Below the pieces are notes generated by a model that made no database searches, was not told the origin of the DNA, and saw nothing but the letters and a program-made list of their open reading frames with translations. DNA of 64,000 bases. It comes from Prorocentrum cordatum (taxonomy: Eukaryota; Sar; Dinophyceae; Prorocentrales; Prorocentraceae). The DNA lies in NCBI GenBank assembly GCA_963575745.1, contig CAUYUJ010019088.1:83501-147500 (forward strand), given 5' to 3'. Every line of letters begins with the position of its first letter. Position 1 is the stretch's first letter. Positions 23,838 to 34,420 of the stretch are shown here, one piece after another. A program made the position numbers and the translations under genes.

Positions 23838-23952
23838 CTGTGTACACCATGGAGCCTGCGTGCACCACAGCGCTTGTGTACACCACACCGCTTATGTACA
23901 CCATCGCAGCCGCTTGCATCACAGCGCCAGTGTGTGCCACAGTGCCTGTTTC
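23838..23952. repeat. 18-bp minisatellite
   Basis: About six units of the type 'gcttgtgtacaccacagc', multiples of 3 and open in all frames. The repeat preserves a Cys/Val/His-Thr-Thr pattern in translation, but there is no supporting gene context. Confidence 0.75.
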
Positions 23953-24256
23953 TTTCCAGGTGTCAGCCACTTCGGGAGAAAGCGGGTGACGGTGTCAGCA
24001 CTTGGTCGGTCTTGCCCGGTGCAGACGCCGCCATGACAAACGTTTCCTCAATTTGCTTTCCCTCTGCAGAGTCCAGAGGGACGGGCGGCCGGCGGGGCCC
24101 CGCGGAGTCAACTGGGTCGTGGTTTTGGACCAGAACTTCTTTTGCGCCAGACACCAGGGCTGGACCTAAAAGGTGTTTTGGCAATTTCGTGGGCCGTGTT
24201 CGTTTCGACTTCCTTTCGCGGTAACGGCGGATTGAAGACAAACCGAGGGAAAACGA

Positions 24257-24955
24257 CAATTACCCCAGTGCGACCCTACCTAGAAGTTGGAGCCCCTAGG
24301 AAAGCAGCATTAGTTGCTATGCTATGCTATGCTCTGCTATGCCATGCTATGCTGCGCTATACTATGCTATGCTATTCTATGCTATGCTATGCTGCGCTAT
24401 GCTATGCTATGCTATGCTATGCTAAGCTAAGCTATGCTATGTCATGCTTCGCTGTGCTATGCTAAGCTATGCTATGCGATGCTAAGCTGGACAATGCTAT
24501 GCTATGCTATGCTCTGCTCTGTTCTGTTCTGCTCTGCTCTGCTATGCTATGCTATGCTGCGGTTTGCTGTGCTGCGCTGTGCTGTGCTGTGCTGCGCTAT
24601 GCTATGCTATGCTATGCTGCGCTGTGCTATGCTATGCTGGGCTATGCTATGATATGCTGTGCTGCGCTATGCTATGCTACGCTATGCTATGCTGTGCTCT
24701 GCTATGCTAGAACTCAACGAAGCTAAGGTGAAGGTAAGCTAAGCTAAGATAAACCTGAACTAAGATGAAGCTAAGCTAAGCTAAGATGCAATAAGCTAAG
24801 ATAAGATGAGATAAGCAACGCTAAGGTAAGGAGACGTAAGTGGGGGAACCGCGGGGCGGATGCCGGGGGAACCGCCCGGGGCGCGTTCCACTGCCCGTCC
24901 CATTTAAGATCCAGGGTAAGAACCCTCTAGGCAGAGCCTAGGTAGGGAACAAAGC
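24257..24955 (+). mobile_element. TIR-bounded element carrying pentanucleotide array, copy 1
   Basis: The left boundary block 'gtgcgaccctacctag' continues to 'ttggagcccctagga' and 'agcagcattagt'. The right boundary block contains 'agggtaagaaccctc' and 'ctaggcagagcctaggtagg'. The same two blocks, in reverse complement, bound the array at 54500-55950. Left CCCTACCTAG and right CTAGGTAGGG form a terminal inverted repeat. The interior is (GCTAT)n at about 24318-24712, a (TAAGC)n array to about 24840, then a short GC-rich segment with 'gggggaaccgc' motifs. Confidence 0.75.
24318..24712. repeat. (GCTAT)n pentanucleotide array
   Basis: About 80 units with GCTGT, GCTCT and GCTGC variants; Met/Leu/Cys/Tyr/Ala frames over it are artefacts. 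Confidence 0.97.
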
Positions 24956-25450
24956 GAAAACGAGAAACACCGTTTAGGTTCAGCCCTTATTGGACGGGCT
25001 GCGCTCTCTCGCGGAGCGAACAGCTCTGCTCATTCCGCACGGTTGCAGCAATGGTGAACCGTGGTCGATGCAATTTTCGTCACGGCGATGTGGTGGGCTT
25101 TGTGACAGCGGGGCAGAGTAGGATCGGAGTGGGCAGCACCACTTGATTTACTCGAGTGAGCGTAGAGCATGAACCATCCTGTAGCTTGCAGGCAGTGTGA
25201 GACCCAGGCTTTGGTCTTCGATTATGCAACTTTCTTTTGTTGAAGCGTAACTTGGCTGAGGTCGCTACCTGACACGCTCCTGCCCAGTGCTCCTGGGCGC
25301 TACTGCGCGTGCCGAACCGTCTAATTGCTAAGGCCTCGGTGCCGAGGCCTGGCTGCCAGGCAGTTTTTCCTCGTTGGAGTGGCTCCTCTGTTTCATCGTC
25401 CTTCTGCGCACGCATTGTGTCGATGTGTTCGAATGTATCGTTCTCCTGCA
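24956..25450. other. Unassigned stretch
   Basis: Ordinary-composition DNA. A minus-strand frame runs through it and into the GGA tract (Leu run), but its unique parts match no family I know. Confidence 0.35.
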
Positions 25451-25453
25451 GAG

Positions 25454-25634
25454 GCGCGATCCTCAGGGCGTGGGTGGTTCTAGGTTGGAATGTGAGGAAT
25501 AGGAGGAGGAGGAGGAGGAGGAGGAGGAGGAGGAGGAAGAGGAGGAGGGGGAGGAGAAGGAGGAGCAGGAGGAGGAGGAGCAGGAGGAGGAGGAGGACCC
25601 GTCTTGTGGGGGCGCTGTCCTCAGGGCGTGGGTG
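25454..25634. repeat. (GAG)n tract between 23-bp direct repeats
   Basis: GAG/GGA triplets at 25500-25598 are flanked by 'gcgcgatcctcagggcgtgg' (25454 on, 23 bp in all) and its near-identical copy at 25612-25634 (two mismatches). Confidence 0.85.
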
Positions 25635-25679
25635 ACTCGGTAAGGATTTCCCGCGATGTCTAATTAGGCTGCTCCCATG

Positions 25680-26060
25680 CGCCTGCTGTTGCTCCTCCTT
25701 CCCTCTCTCTTCGATCTTCGACTGCTCTCGTTGCGAAAGCCGAACGCGGCCCACCACCTGCGCTTCGACGTTTGCCGACTGTTGGGGTATCACGTGTCGT
25801 TCATCAAGGCCTCTTCGTCGTCGTCGCCGTCGCCGCTGCCGTCGTCAACGCTGTAGCCATTAACCCCGTCATCGTCGTTGTTCCGCTTGGCATGACCGCA
25901 GCACAAGGCCCAGAACAGCACGCAGACGGCGTTCGAGGCTGCCGATGCTCAGGGGAGTTGCTTGTTGATGAATATGGGGAGCGGGGATGGGGATAAGGAT
26001 GTAGGTTTGGTATGACGCAGGGTCTGCTTGTGGGCTCGAGCATTGTATGATGAATGTGAG
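25680..26060. other. Unassigned stretch with short CGT run
   Basis: A short GTCGTCGCC run at about 25815-25850. No gene recognised. Confidence 0.4.
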
Positions 26061-26061
26061 G

Positions 26062-26436
26062 TAGATGATGACATCGATGATCAGCATGCGTATTGGGACG
26101 ATGGCGCTGATGCATGTGGTGATGTTCAGCATTGTGATGCTGTTGCTGCTGATGATGGTGGCAATGCTGACGATGATGATGGTGGTGATGATGATGCTGC
26201 TGATACTGATGCTGATGATGATGGGGATGATGATGATGATGCTGCTGCTGATGCTGCTCATGCTGATGTTGACAGATGGTGATGATGCTGATGCTGCTGA
26301 TGATGATGGTGATGCTGATGATGATGGTGGTGCTGCTGCTGCTGATGATGATGCTGATGATGATGATGATGATGATGATGATGCTGCTGCTGATGATGAT
26401 GATGATGATGATGATGATGGTGTTGATGAGGATGAT
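26062..26436. repeat. (GAT)n/(GCT)n array
   Basis: GAT, GCT and GGT triplets; Asp/Ala/Met frames are artefacts. Confidence 0.95.
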
Positions 26437-26469
26437 GTGCTTAGGTGCTACGTGTTTGCGTGCCTCTCC

Positions 26470-27060
26470 GCGATGAAGCAGGCAGGGTGCCCTGGGCCTT
26501 CGAGAAGGGATCTCGACCAGGGTTGTTTCGCAATCCCGTTTGCCACCATGTCGTGGGGACCTCTCAGACCACCACCAGCCCGTTTTGGCTCAGTAGCCGA
26601 ACATGTTCTCAGGGCCTCTTGATCATAGTGATGTCGCAGACATGGCATTCGGTCTCCCGAGGGATTATCGACCTCGGTGTTTCACGGGCCCATTCGCATC
26701 CATTTGGTGGGAGGCATTCAGGCGAAATGCACGTTTTGTCCAGTGTATGGGTTTATTCCCAGAGCCCCCTGACCACCGCGATGAATCAGGCATGACATTT
26801 GAGCCTCCCGGGGGGGGGGGGGGGCGACCATGGATGTTTCACGAACCCGTTCGTTCTTGGGTTTTGGGGACCTCTCAGGCGCAACGCCGATTTTTCATCG
26901 CATGATATTCCGACGCCAAACGATTTGTCCATGCGTGGTGGCGCGACCTCTCTTCCGCGCTGCGTACATGTGAGGCCCCATGTTCTTGCCGAAACGATTG
27001 TTTTGGGCCAGCAGCCCGCGATGACCGATGTAGCAGGCATGGTTCGGTTCTCAGGGGGTG
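26470..27060. repeat. Degenerate ~150-160 bp tandem repeat
   Basis: The landmark 'gatgaagcaggca'/'gatgtcgcagacatgg'/'gatgaatcaggcatg'/'gatgtagcaggcatgg' occurs at about 26472, 26630, 26780 and 27027. It is followed in each unit by degenerate 'cctcccgagg' and 'tttcac(g/a)aacccgttcg' motifs. The first three spacings are about 158 and 150 bp. Confidence 0.6.
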
Positions 27061-27550
27061 TCGACTGGGCGGAGAAAGAGGCGGAGAAGGGATATACTAT
27101 AATTCTACTGCGGCAAACAGGAGCAACGAGTTGCAGAGGGCAGTCTAGGGAGCAATTCATAGAGCGACGCAGAGCAGCGCAGCGCAGCCGTGACCGGCAG
27201 AGATCAGCAGGTGGCGGCAGGCAGCAGCGTAAAACAGCGCTCATACTCGGACACTCTCAGTCAGTCGTGCTCAGGCTCATACTAGCTCACGCTCAGGCGC
27301 TCACGGGGGGAAATGACAGTGACTGAGATGCAGCTCCTCGGTCTGGCGAAATTGTTGTATCATCGACGCTTTGCGTGTCCCCACTAGCTCATCCAGAAAC
27401 GATCGCCAGGCGGGTTGCCCTGGTCAGTGAAGTGTACACCTACCCAATGAACCTGACATGTCAGTCAGTGGAATTGCTGAGACTGCTGTCGAAACTAGGA
27501 CGAGGAGGATGATGATGGCAGGAGTCAGCCATGACGACCTTCGCGGATGC
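27060..27550. other. Unassigned stretch
   Basis: Contains 'gcgcagcgcagc' and 'ctcacgctcaggcgctcac' short repeats (27160-27310). No gene recognised. Confidence 0.4.
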
Positions 27551-28020
27551 TCTGCTCTGAGAGCCTCTTGGAAGCCTACTGGAAGTCTCTCTCGGAGCCA
27601 TTTTTGGAGCCGTCTTGGGGGCCCTCTTAGGGGGCCTGGGAGGCCCGTTCGTGGGCCACCTTCGATTGCATCGATCAAAGGAAGGCGGGGTCCTTCCATA
27701 GCCTCGCCCCGCCAGGGCCCGAAGCATCGCCCCCGGGTTCCGTCTTGGAGCTCCCTTGGGGGCGTTCTTGGGGCGCAGTTATTTTGGAGCCGTCTTGGGG
27801 GCCCTCTTAGGGGGCCTGGGAGGCCCGTTCGGGGGCCATCCTCGAGGGCATCGATCAAAAGAAGGTGGGGCCTTTCCTTAGCCTCGCCCCGTCCGAGCCC
27901 GAAGCGTCGCCCCCGGGTTCCCTCTTGGAGCTCCCTTTGGGGGCGTTCTTGGGGCGGCCTTGAGCGCTTTGAATGGGGCGTCGTGGGCCTCGTCTGGCCC
28001 GCTTTGGTGTTCTCTCTGGC
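27550..28020. repeat. Third CTTGG field with 180-bp tandem duplication
   Basis: Two consecutive copies of a 180-bp unit, 27601-27780 and 27781-27960, each running from 'ttttggagccgtcttggggg' through 'gcatcgatcaaa' and 'cgcccccgggttcc' to 'ggggcgttcttggggcg'. Flanking sequence is the degenerate CTTGG repeat. Confidence 0.85.
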
Positions 28021-28032
28021 GATCTCAGGGTT

Positions 28033-28220
28033 AAGTCGGGCCTGTCCTCCTACAGGGGGATTTTCGACGAGAAATAAACCATACCCCCAACATAATCATC
28101 CAAACATAATCAACAAATAATATGGGGACTATGTTTTGATCATTTTTTTTGACCATTTTGGGGTATTTGTGGGGTATTTTTTTCGTAGAAAATCCCCCTG
28201 TAGGGGGGCAGGCACGACCT
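28033..28220. mobile_element. MITE family A, copy 1 (188 bp)
   Basis: The TIR of about 40 bp begins 'aagtcgggcctgtcctccta' and continues 'cagggggattttcgacga'; the right end is its complement. The interior is AT-rich. It is flanked by a degenerate 12-bp duplication, 'gatctcagggtt' and 'aatcttagggcc', differing only by transitions. A second copy with a perfect duplication lies at 59121-59296. Non-coding. Confidence 0.9.
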
Positions 28221-28229
28221 AATCTTAGG

Positions 28230-29000
28230 GCCATCTTGAAGCCGCAGAGGCCCACTAGGAGCGAAAGCCCGAGCCCCAAACCACTCAGCAAGCCTCGTGT
28301 GTTTGAGTCACTTGTGCCTCTCAGGGGGTCTCTCTGGGACGCTCCGTGGCCACTTGGAGCCGTCTTGGGTTGTTACCTGTGGCCTGTTGGAGGCGTGCGG
28401 GGGGACATCGTGAGCCATCTGGATCTCGTCTTGCGCTATCTTGGATGCCATCATGAGCTGCCTGAATCAAGATTGGAACCATCTTGGCCAACAGCCGCTC
28501 AATGATGACCCCGAGGTGCCAACTTCTTCTACACCCTAAGGTTTAAGCCTGAGCGAAGAGGGTGCCGATTAGCATCGTGCTTCTTTGGACCGCAACGTTG
28601 CCCCTCACTCCTAGAACACTCTTGGGCGCCCTTCGGGCAGTCCTGGAGCTCTGATGAGCCCCTTTCGGGGCTCTCTTTGGCGACACTGCCACCATCTTGA
28701 GCTCTCAAGCGCCCATCGGAATCGACATGGTGATGAGGCGACATTCTGTTGTTTCCTCAAGTTTTGACGTGGGTTTGGTTTCTCCGGGGCGTCATCGGGA
28801 GGCTCCGTGGCCACTTGGAACCATCTCGGGGCGGTCTTGGAGCCTCCAGGGCATGTCTTGGAGAGGCCATGTTGGGCCATCCTGAGCAGGCTTGTGCCGT
28901 ATTGGACATCACCTTGGGCCCTCCAGAGCCATCTTGGAGTCATCGTCTCGGGCCATCTTAGGCGCCTCGCTACCGCAGGGACGGGCCGGCCAGACACAGG
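28230..29000. repeat. Degenerate CTTGG-type sequence
   Basis: Scattered 'cca(t/c)cttgg' and 'gggcc' units of the same family, more diverged than the earlier fields. Confidence 0.55.
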
Positions 29001-29440
29001 GCAGGGGGGGGGGGGCAGGGATCAAGTTACCACCAGGTGCCCCACAAGGCTGTCTCGCTCACTCCCACCCGCCCTCCCATACTGCAACTAGCAGCCGAGA
29101 CTCAGCATGCAGGCGATCGCAACCATGGATCAAGGGGGCGTGTATTAGCGACGTTCTGCCGCCGAACGAGGTGGCACTGGCCGCATTTTGGGGAGGGCAC
29201 CTCCGCCGATCCATGTTTGCGCGCTCCCGACACAGTGTAACTAGCAGCCGAGGCTCGGCATGGGCGAGGTTGCCGTCGGAAGGACGGCCCTCGCAAGCGA
29301 ACATTCAGACGCCAGGGGTGCGCGGTGCTCGCGAGGGTGCGTTACGTGCGCTAGACGCGCCGCGCATACCCCGTGGGGCCCCAGGGGCCCAAGCGTGCTG
29401 GGCGCGCCTGGCGCGCCAGGTACGCTACGTGCGCCAACCG
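29000..29440. other. Unassigned stretch
   Basis: A near-repeat 'actgcaactagcagccgagactcagcatg'-like segment at 29083 recurs at 29236 ('gtgtaactagcagccgaggc'), spaced about 153 bp. No gene recognised. Confidence 0.4.
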
Positions 29441-29444
29441 TGCC

Positions 29445-29742
29445 ACTCCTCCTCCCCCTCCTCCTCCTCCTCCTCTTCCTCCTCCTCCTCCTTCTCCTCT
29501 TCTCCTCCTCCTGCTCCTCCTCCTCCTCCTCCTCCTCCTCCTCCTCCCTCCTCCTCCTCCTCCTGCTCCCTCCTCCCCCCTCCTCCTTCCCCTCCTCCCC
29601 CTCCCCCTCCTCTCCTCCTCCTCCTCCTCCCTCCTCCTCCTCCTCCTCCTCCTCCTCCCTCCTCCTCCTCCCCTCCTCCTCCTCCTCCTCCTCCTCCTTC
29701 TCCTCCTCCTCCTCCTCCTCCTCCTCCTGCTCCTCCTCCACG
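29445..29742. repeat. (CTC)n tract
   Basis: About 300 bp of CTC/CCT triplets with sparse variants; flanked on both sides by 'gtgcgcca(a/c)c.gtgccac' words (29430 and 29742). Confidence 0.95.
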
Positions 29743-29744
29743 TG

Positions 29745-31515
29745 CGCCAACTGTGCCACGTGCTCTAGCCGCGTCAGGTGCGCCACGTGCGCGACGCGTG
29801 CAGAGTGCACAGTGCGGCGACACGTACGCCAGTGCACATGTCAGCGCACATCGGGACACACATCGTCACCAAGCATCCCTGCCAAAGCAGTGCAAGGTGG
29901 CGGCGGGGTGGTCAGTGTTGTGCATTTCGGAGCAGGAGGCGCACCACCACCACCACCATCTGGGGGGATTCACGATGAGCTGATCATGCGGGATGCAGGT
30001 GTGCACGACGCCTCGCAAGATCGCCCGAAACGATATACGCCACCACCGCCCGTGACCACCCTCTGCCTCCATCCTCCAGGTGGTGGTGGTGGTGGTGGTG
30101 GTGGTGCGCTTTCTTCTCCCTACAGTAGGGCCTCTCCACCAGAAACCGTACACAAGACACCCAGCCCTGAGACCCCAGGACGTCCATCGACTTTTTGGTG
30201 CGGGAACGTCGCGCGCTCCACAGCAGGACCATCGAAGCCCATGACACCCAGGGCACCCAGGAGGCACGCAGGGCGTTTCTTGGCATGGGCCTCCACTGTG
30301 TGCATGGCCTGTGCGCCCGCAGTCCGTCTCCGTCTGCTCTGCATGCGGGCAGCGGGCGAGAGCGCGGCGGACACGCGTGTGCAGGGCGATCGCGTGGCGG
30401 GGTGCCCGCTCGTGAGGCAGGTCTTGCCGACAAGTGCCGCTCTGCATTGCCTGGGCGTCGCGTAGTGGGGGGAGCGTAAATGGGGGGGGGGTGGCGAGGG
30501 CGGTCCGAACAGGTACCCAAACGGTACCTACACGAGCCCCCTGGGGCTCCGGAGGAGCCCGAGAGGGTCACGAAAGGGGACCGTTTCTGACCCCCCCGTT
30601 TTATGACCCCCCCGTTAAGTCACGCCCAAATTGCCTTCGGCAGAGATGGCTTCTAGTTGGCAGTCGGTCGAGTGGTGGAGGGTCTCGTTGTTAAAAACGT
30701 GAAGGCCAGAAGAGAAAGAACTCCCCGAGGGGGTAGAGGGGTGCGTGGAGAAGACATGCTGCACACCGCTTCCGCTCGGAGGGCTTGGGGTCCTATTCCT
30801 CACTCTGGTCCTCATCACCCTCGTCATGTCCGCTTCTTCCGATGCTACTCTTCCTCCTCCGCCTCATTTTTCTGCAGCTGTTTTCTGAGGAGGTTTCTCC
30901 GCTTCTGCTCATGATCGTCAGTTTTCTCCAGCTGATGCTCTACTTACTCGTCATCCCCTTCCCTCGCGTCGTTTCTGCTGCTCTTGATCCTGAGAAATAT
31001 TATGCTGCTCTGGTTATTCCACGCATTTGTTCTTCTACAACTGCTCTTCCTTATCCTCCTCCTCATCGTACTTTCCCAATAATGCTCATCATCCTTCTAC
31101 TGCATGGAGAACAACAGTACATCCTTCTGAATTGCAAAATCTGGATCGGCACTTACGAAGTGTCTGCCCCTGTATCCCGGATCTTCGCTTCTCGATGGGT
31201 CCCAATTTTCGATTACCGATCGAACCTGGATTATCGATCCTAGGTTTCTCCATCGATTCTCGATCTTCGGTCTTCTGGATCCTCGATCCTAGATTTCTCA
31301 CGAACTCGGTTTCCTGGAAGTCTCAAGCGACATCGTGATTGTTTGGCGGCTTGAAATGGGGCTGGAGCGTTTGTTGTCGAGGACGTCAAAGGCGAAATCG
31401 CCACTTTCAGGTGTCGGCGTAAGACATTGTCTGGTCGCCCAGAGAGGGGCGACCAGTGAGTTTTTGCTCGAGGAAGCACTCTGTGGAATGCGCCTTTCCG
31501 GTCCGTGCCCCATTT
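29745..31515. other. Unassigned stretch with small repeats
   Basis: (CAC)n at 29941-29960 and (GGT)n at 30080-30106. A cluster of palindromic 'cgatc' and 'tcgat' words lies at 31210-31300. Frames on both strands between 30100 and 30470 are open but overlap each other and carry no recognised motif. Confidence 0.4.
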
Positions 31516-31519
31516 GGCC

Positions 31520-31737
31520 ATGATCATTCATAGGGGCGATACGTTCGGGTGTTGCTAGTAGTACCCCTGGCCCAAGGTGCGCCCAGCTTTTCGCTCCGTT
31601 TTGGAGCCCCTGGGGCCCTCTGGGCCTCGTGAGGGGTGCCCTGGCGGCCGTCTGGGCCACCCCGAGAATCCCGGGGGTACCTTGGGCCAGGGGTACTTCT
31701 GGCAACACCCGAATGATAATTCACAGGGGCGATACGT
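31520..31737. mobile_element. 168-bp TIR element flanked by 25-bp direct repeats
   Basis: The element 31545-31712 starts 'tcgggtgttgctagtagtac' and ends with its near-perfect complement; the TIR is about 35 bp. It is bracketed by direct repeats of 25 bp at 31520-31544 and 31713-31737 ('aggggcgatacgt' at the 3' end of each), with two mismatches. Non-coding. A 25-bp duplication is far longer than usual for TIR elements, so the repeat may be part of an older tandem structure. Confidence 0.75.
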
Positions 31738-31934
31738 GCACCAGGTGGTCGCAGCCTGGTCACCTCAACATTGCACTGGGGCCCCGCGGCCTCACGACAG
31801 ACGCGCTTCTTGCGCGGCCTCTGCGGTCCAGACTCTCCAACCTGGGGGGTATGCAGGAACAGGACTGCGTGGAGGGGGGGGCTTGGAAGGAGCGGTCGGG
31901 GATACCTGCCCACGTCCTGTAGTTTTGGCATGGC

Positions 31935-32076
31935 TCTGCACGTCACTGATCCTCAGCGCCACGCGACAGGCTGAGGAGAGGCAGCTCCAAGACCTCGTCG
32001 ACATCGAGAAAAAGCGCCTGCAGGTCCTGGAGGCGAGCCTCAAGGCCGCCGCCTCCCCCCCTCCTCCGCGTCGTCC
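31935..32076 (+). CDS. Candidate exon remnant, coiled-coil-like
   Basis: An open + frame reads 'ATRQAEERQLQDLVDIEKKR' then 'LQVLEASLKAAA' and a Pro/Arg tail. The heptad-like Leu/Val/Ile spacing and charge pattern are protein-like. The frame is cut by the TIR element that starts at 32077. No upstream start or splice site can be fixed. It could be an exon disrupted by transposition, or a chance frame. Confidence 0.25.
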
Positions 32077-32208
32077 CTTGGCATCGCTCGGACGTGTGCA
32101 CTTTTTTCTCGGCGAGGGCCATCGAGGAGCATCCTTGATCACCGAGCCGAAAAATCCACGCACGAAACCGAAACATGCACGGGGAATGGACGTCCGAGCG
32201 ATGGCAAG
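32077..32208. mobile_element. 130-bp TIR element, copy 2
   Basis: Same family as 16322-16451: CTTGGCATCGCTCGGACGTG at the left, 'acgtccgagcgatggcaag' at the right. About 85% identical to copy 1 by eye, in the same orientation. Confidence 0.85.
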
Positions 32209-32313
32209 TCCCCGTCGTTCCGCTGCGCTCCTCGACGCCGCTTCGCTCCCCTCACCGCCGCCCTGCGCGCTGCTGCTGCTCATCCTCCCCGCGCAGCGCG
32301 CGGCTCGTCGCCG

Positions 32314-32510
32314 CAGGAGGAGGAGGAGGAGAATGAGGAGGAGGAGGCGGAGGAGGAGGAGGAGGAGGAGGAGGAGGAGGAGGAGGAGGAGGAGGAGAAT
32401 GAGGAGGAGGAGGAGGAGGAGGAGGAGGAGGAGGAGGAGGAGGAGGAGGAGGAGATGAGGAGGAGGAGGGAGGAGGAGGAGGAGGAGGAGGAGGAGGAGG
32501 AGGAGGAGGC
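32314..32510. repeat. (GAG)n tract
   Basis: GAG/GGA triplets with AAT and ATG interruptions. Confidence 0.97.
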
Positions 32511-32889
32511 TCACGATTCGTCGGCGGCCCCTGCCTCTCCTTTGGGAGTCGGAAGGCGGAGAGGCGTGCACGTGGCCTCGAGGGCGTGTCCACGGGGCCT
32601 TTAGCGCTGGGGGGGGGGAACAGCGCCGGGCTAGGCTGTGATGTCGAGCAGCCAGCCAGCAGGCGAGTCCCTTCGGGCTCGTCATCCTGCTCCTCCGTCC
32701 CTCCGCTCTTCCCTCCATTCCCCTCCTCCGTCGCCATTATTTGGCTCAGGATGCTTTGCTCCTCACTGGAGCCACTGGAGACCTCTAGTTCGAGGCCAGT
32801 GCCAAGACTCTTTAGTCTGACGTCTCTTTCGAGCCCTAGTTCGACCCAGGAGTTCCTGTGCATCCCTTCGTTCGAGGAGCAATCACATC

Positions 32890-34420
32890 CATGGTCAAGT
32901 ACGGAAGGCAATGGAGCAGGTGCGATGGATGCAGCAAGTGGACCTGCAACAGCAGGATCATCGCGAATGACGGCAACTGCGCGTGCGGCCTGAGGGCCAT
33001 TTTGTGGAAGCCCTGGGGTCCACAGAGCACCAGTCCATCGAGCGAACGCACTGGCCAGAAACAAGTGCGTGACCTCCGGCAGACCCCTGATCTCCCAGGC
33101 GAGGTGGCGACGGCGATCAGGGCATCCTTGCTGGCGCAGCAGCCGAATGCCCAGCCTGAGCATGCGTGGGAGGCAGCGCAGAAGGCCAAACATAATTATG
33201 CAAGTTGAAGCAGGCGCCCCAAAATGCGGCCACGGTTTGTGCTACGTAACCGTGCCGGATTTGATTCGGCGGAGCAAGTCCAGAAAATGCGGTGCTTCAT
33301 GGCGAACAGCAGGAAGTTTGATGAGGAGAGCGGTGCCAATCGACGCCGCGGCCTCGACGGCGGCACCACGCCATCGTCTGCGGCAGGCTCGGGGTCTGCG
33401 CCGCCAACCGAGAGCCCCCATCCGCAACCAGTGCAGCCCGAGCTTGCTGAGCCCAATGCCGCTCCAGTGGGCCCCGATCGCCTCAAGCAGTTGGCGGCTG
33501 TTTCAACCAGCGACGCGGGGGAAACCGCCCCGACAAGTGAGCAGCCACTTCTAGGCAATGCGGCCGCGCCTGCGGCCCCGCCTCACAGGGCGTCTCCCGA
33601 GACTAAGGCTGCTGGACCTGCTCGTGCCCTTGGTGCTGCTCCTGAGCGGGGGCAACGACGACAAGCAAGCCTACCCTCAATGCCGACGTGGATGGCTCCC
33701 TGTTTTTTGACCATCGTTGGGCGGGGCCCACAGGAAGAGAGATGGTTAGCTGAGCGTGGCAAGCAATGTCAGGTGGTGACAATTGTTGAAACGTGATTTC
33801 CCGATCAGAAAGCCCATGCGGAAGGAATTTTTCAAGCAATTGAAGGGTGTTTGGAGTTCCTCACGGTGCGATGTCCTCCTGACGAGCAGACCGGCTGAGG
33901 GCACAATTGGTAGAGATATGACCCTTGCCAGGAAGTCGATTGACCGCAACGTTTGGACACATGCAAAACAAGAGTGAGGAACCAGGGGGCAGCTGAGTAA
34001 GGAGTGGACTCAGGCCACGGATTTGCACCACTCACTTGGCATCGTAATTCAGGGGACCTTGTCGTCATCGCTTTCTGTGTTGAGGCCTCTGCGCCGATGC
34101 GGGGTTCCGTGCGCGAGCGCTTGGTGGCGCTCGCGTCCTTGCTGGACCTTGACATCTTGGCTGGACCTTGCTTAGTGCTTGCAGGTTGGAACGCGACGCC
34201 GCAGTGCCTCATCGATTCTCGCTGCCCCGGGGAGTGGCATGGCACTATGCTTGCGGTCCCTGGGTCGACCACGTGCGACCAGATAACAAGATATACAAGT
34301 GGTTCTGCGGTGGCCAGGGAAGCGTATGAACGCGCCACTGTACTGGAACAGGTCCACGATGTACCATGGTGTGCGCATGGCGGGCTCGAGGCAGCAGCAA
34401 GATCAGCAGCACCTTGGTGG
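32890..34420 (+). pseudogene. LINE fragment: zinc finger and EEP endonuclease
   Basis: A Cys-rich segment (about 32890-32990) reads 'WSRCDGCSKW', then 'GNCACG', resembling the W-x-C-x2-C type finger near the N-terminus of dinoflagellate LINE polyproteins. A low-complexity Pro/Ala linker follows (33350-33650). From 34010 to 34290 the frame reads 'GDLVVIAFCVEA', 'CLVLAGWNATPQCLIDS' and 'GEWHGTMLAVPGSTTC': the G-D-W/F-N-M-x-P core and downstream motifs of endonuclease/exonuclease/phosphatase (EEP) domains, with GW-N in place of G-D-x-N. 'VPWCAH.GL' (about 34365) matches the C-terminal P-W-x-x-H motif. Stops and frameshifts (for example near 33975) show it is dead. The domain assignment is by motif reading. 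Confidence 0.6.

Noticed and set aside
26555-26580. Spliced-leader relic ('ttttggctca')
   Set aside because: Only ten bases match and the SL 5' part is absent; probably chance.
29241-29859. Overlapping Glu-, Gly-, Leu- and Pro-rich frames on both strands
   Set aside because: They arise from the CTC tract; unique flanks show no domain.
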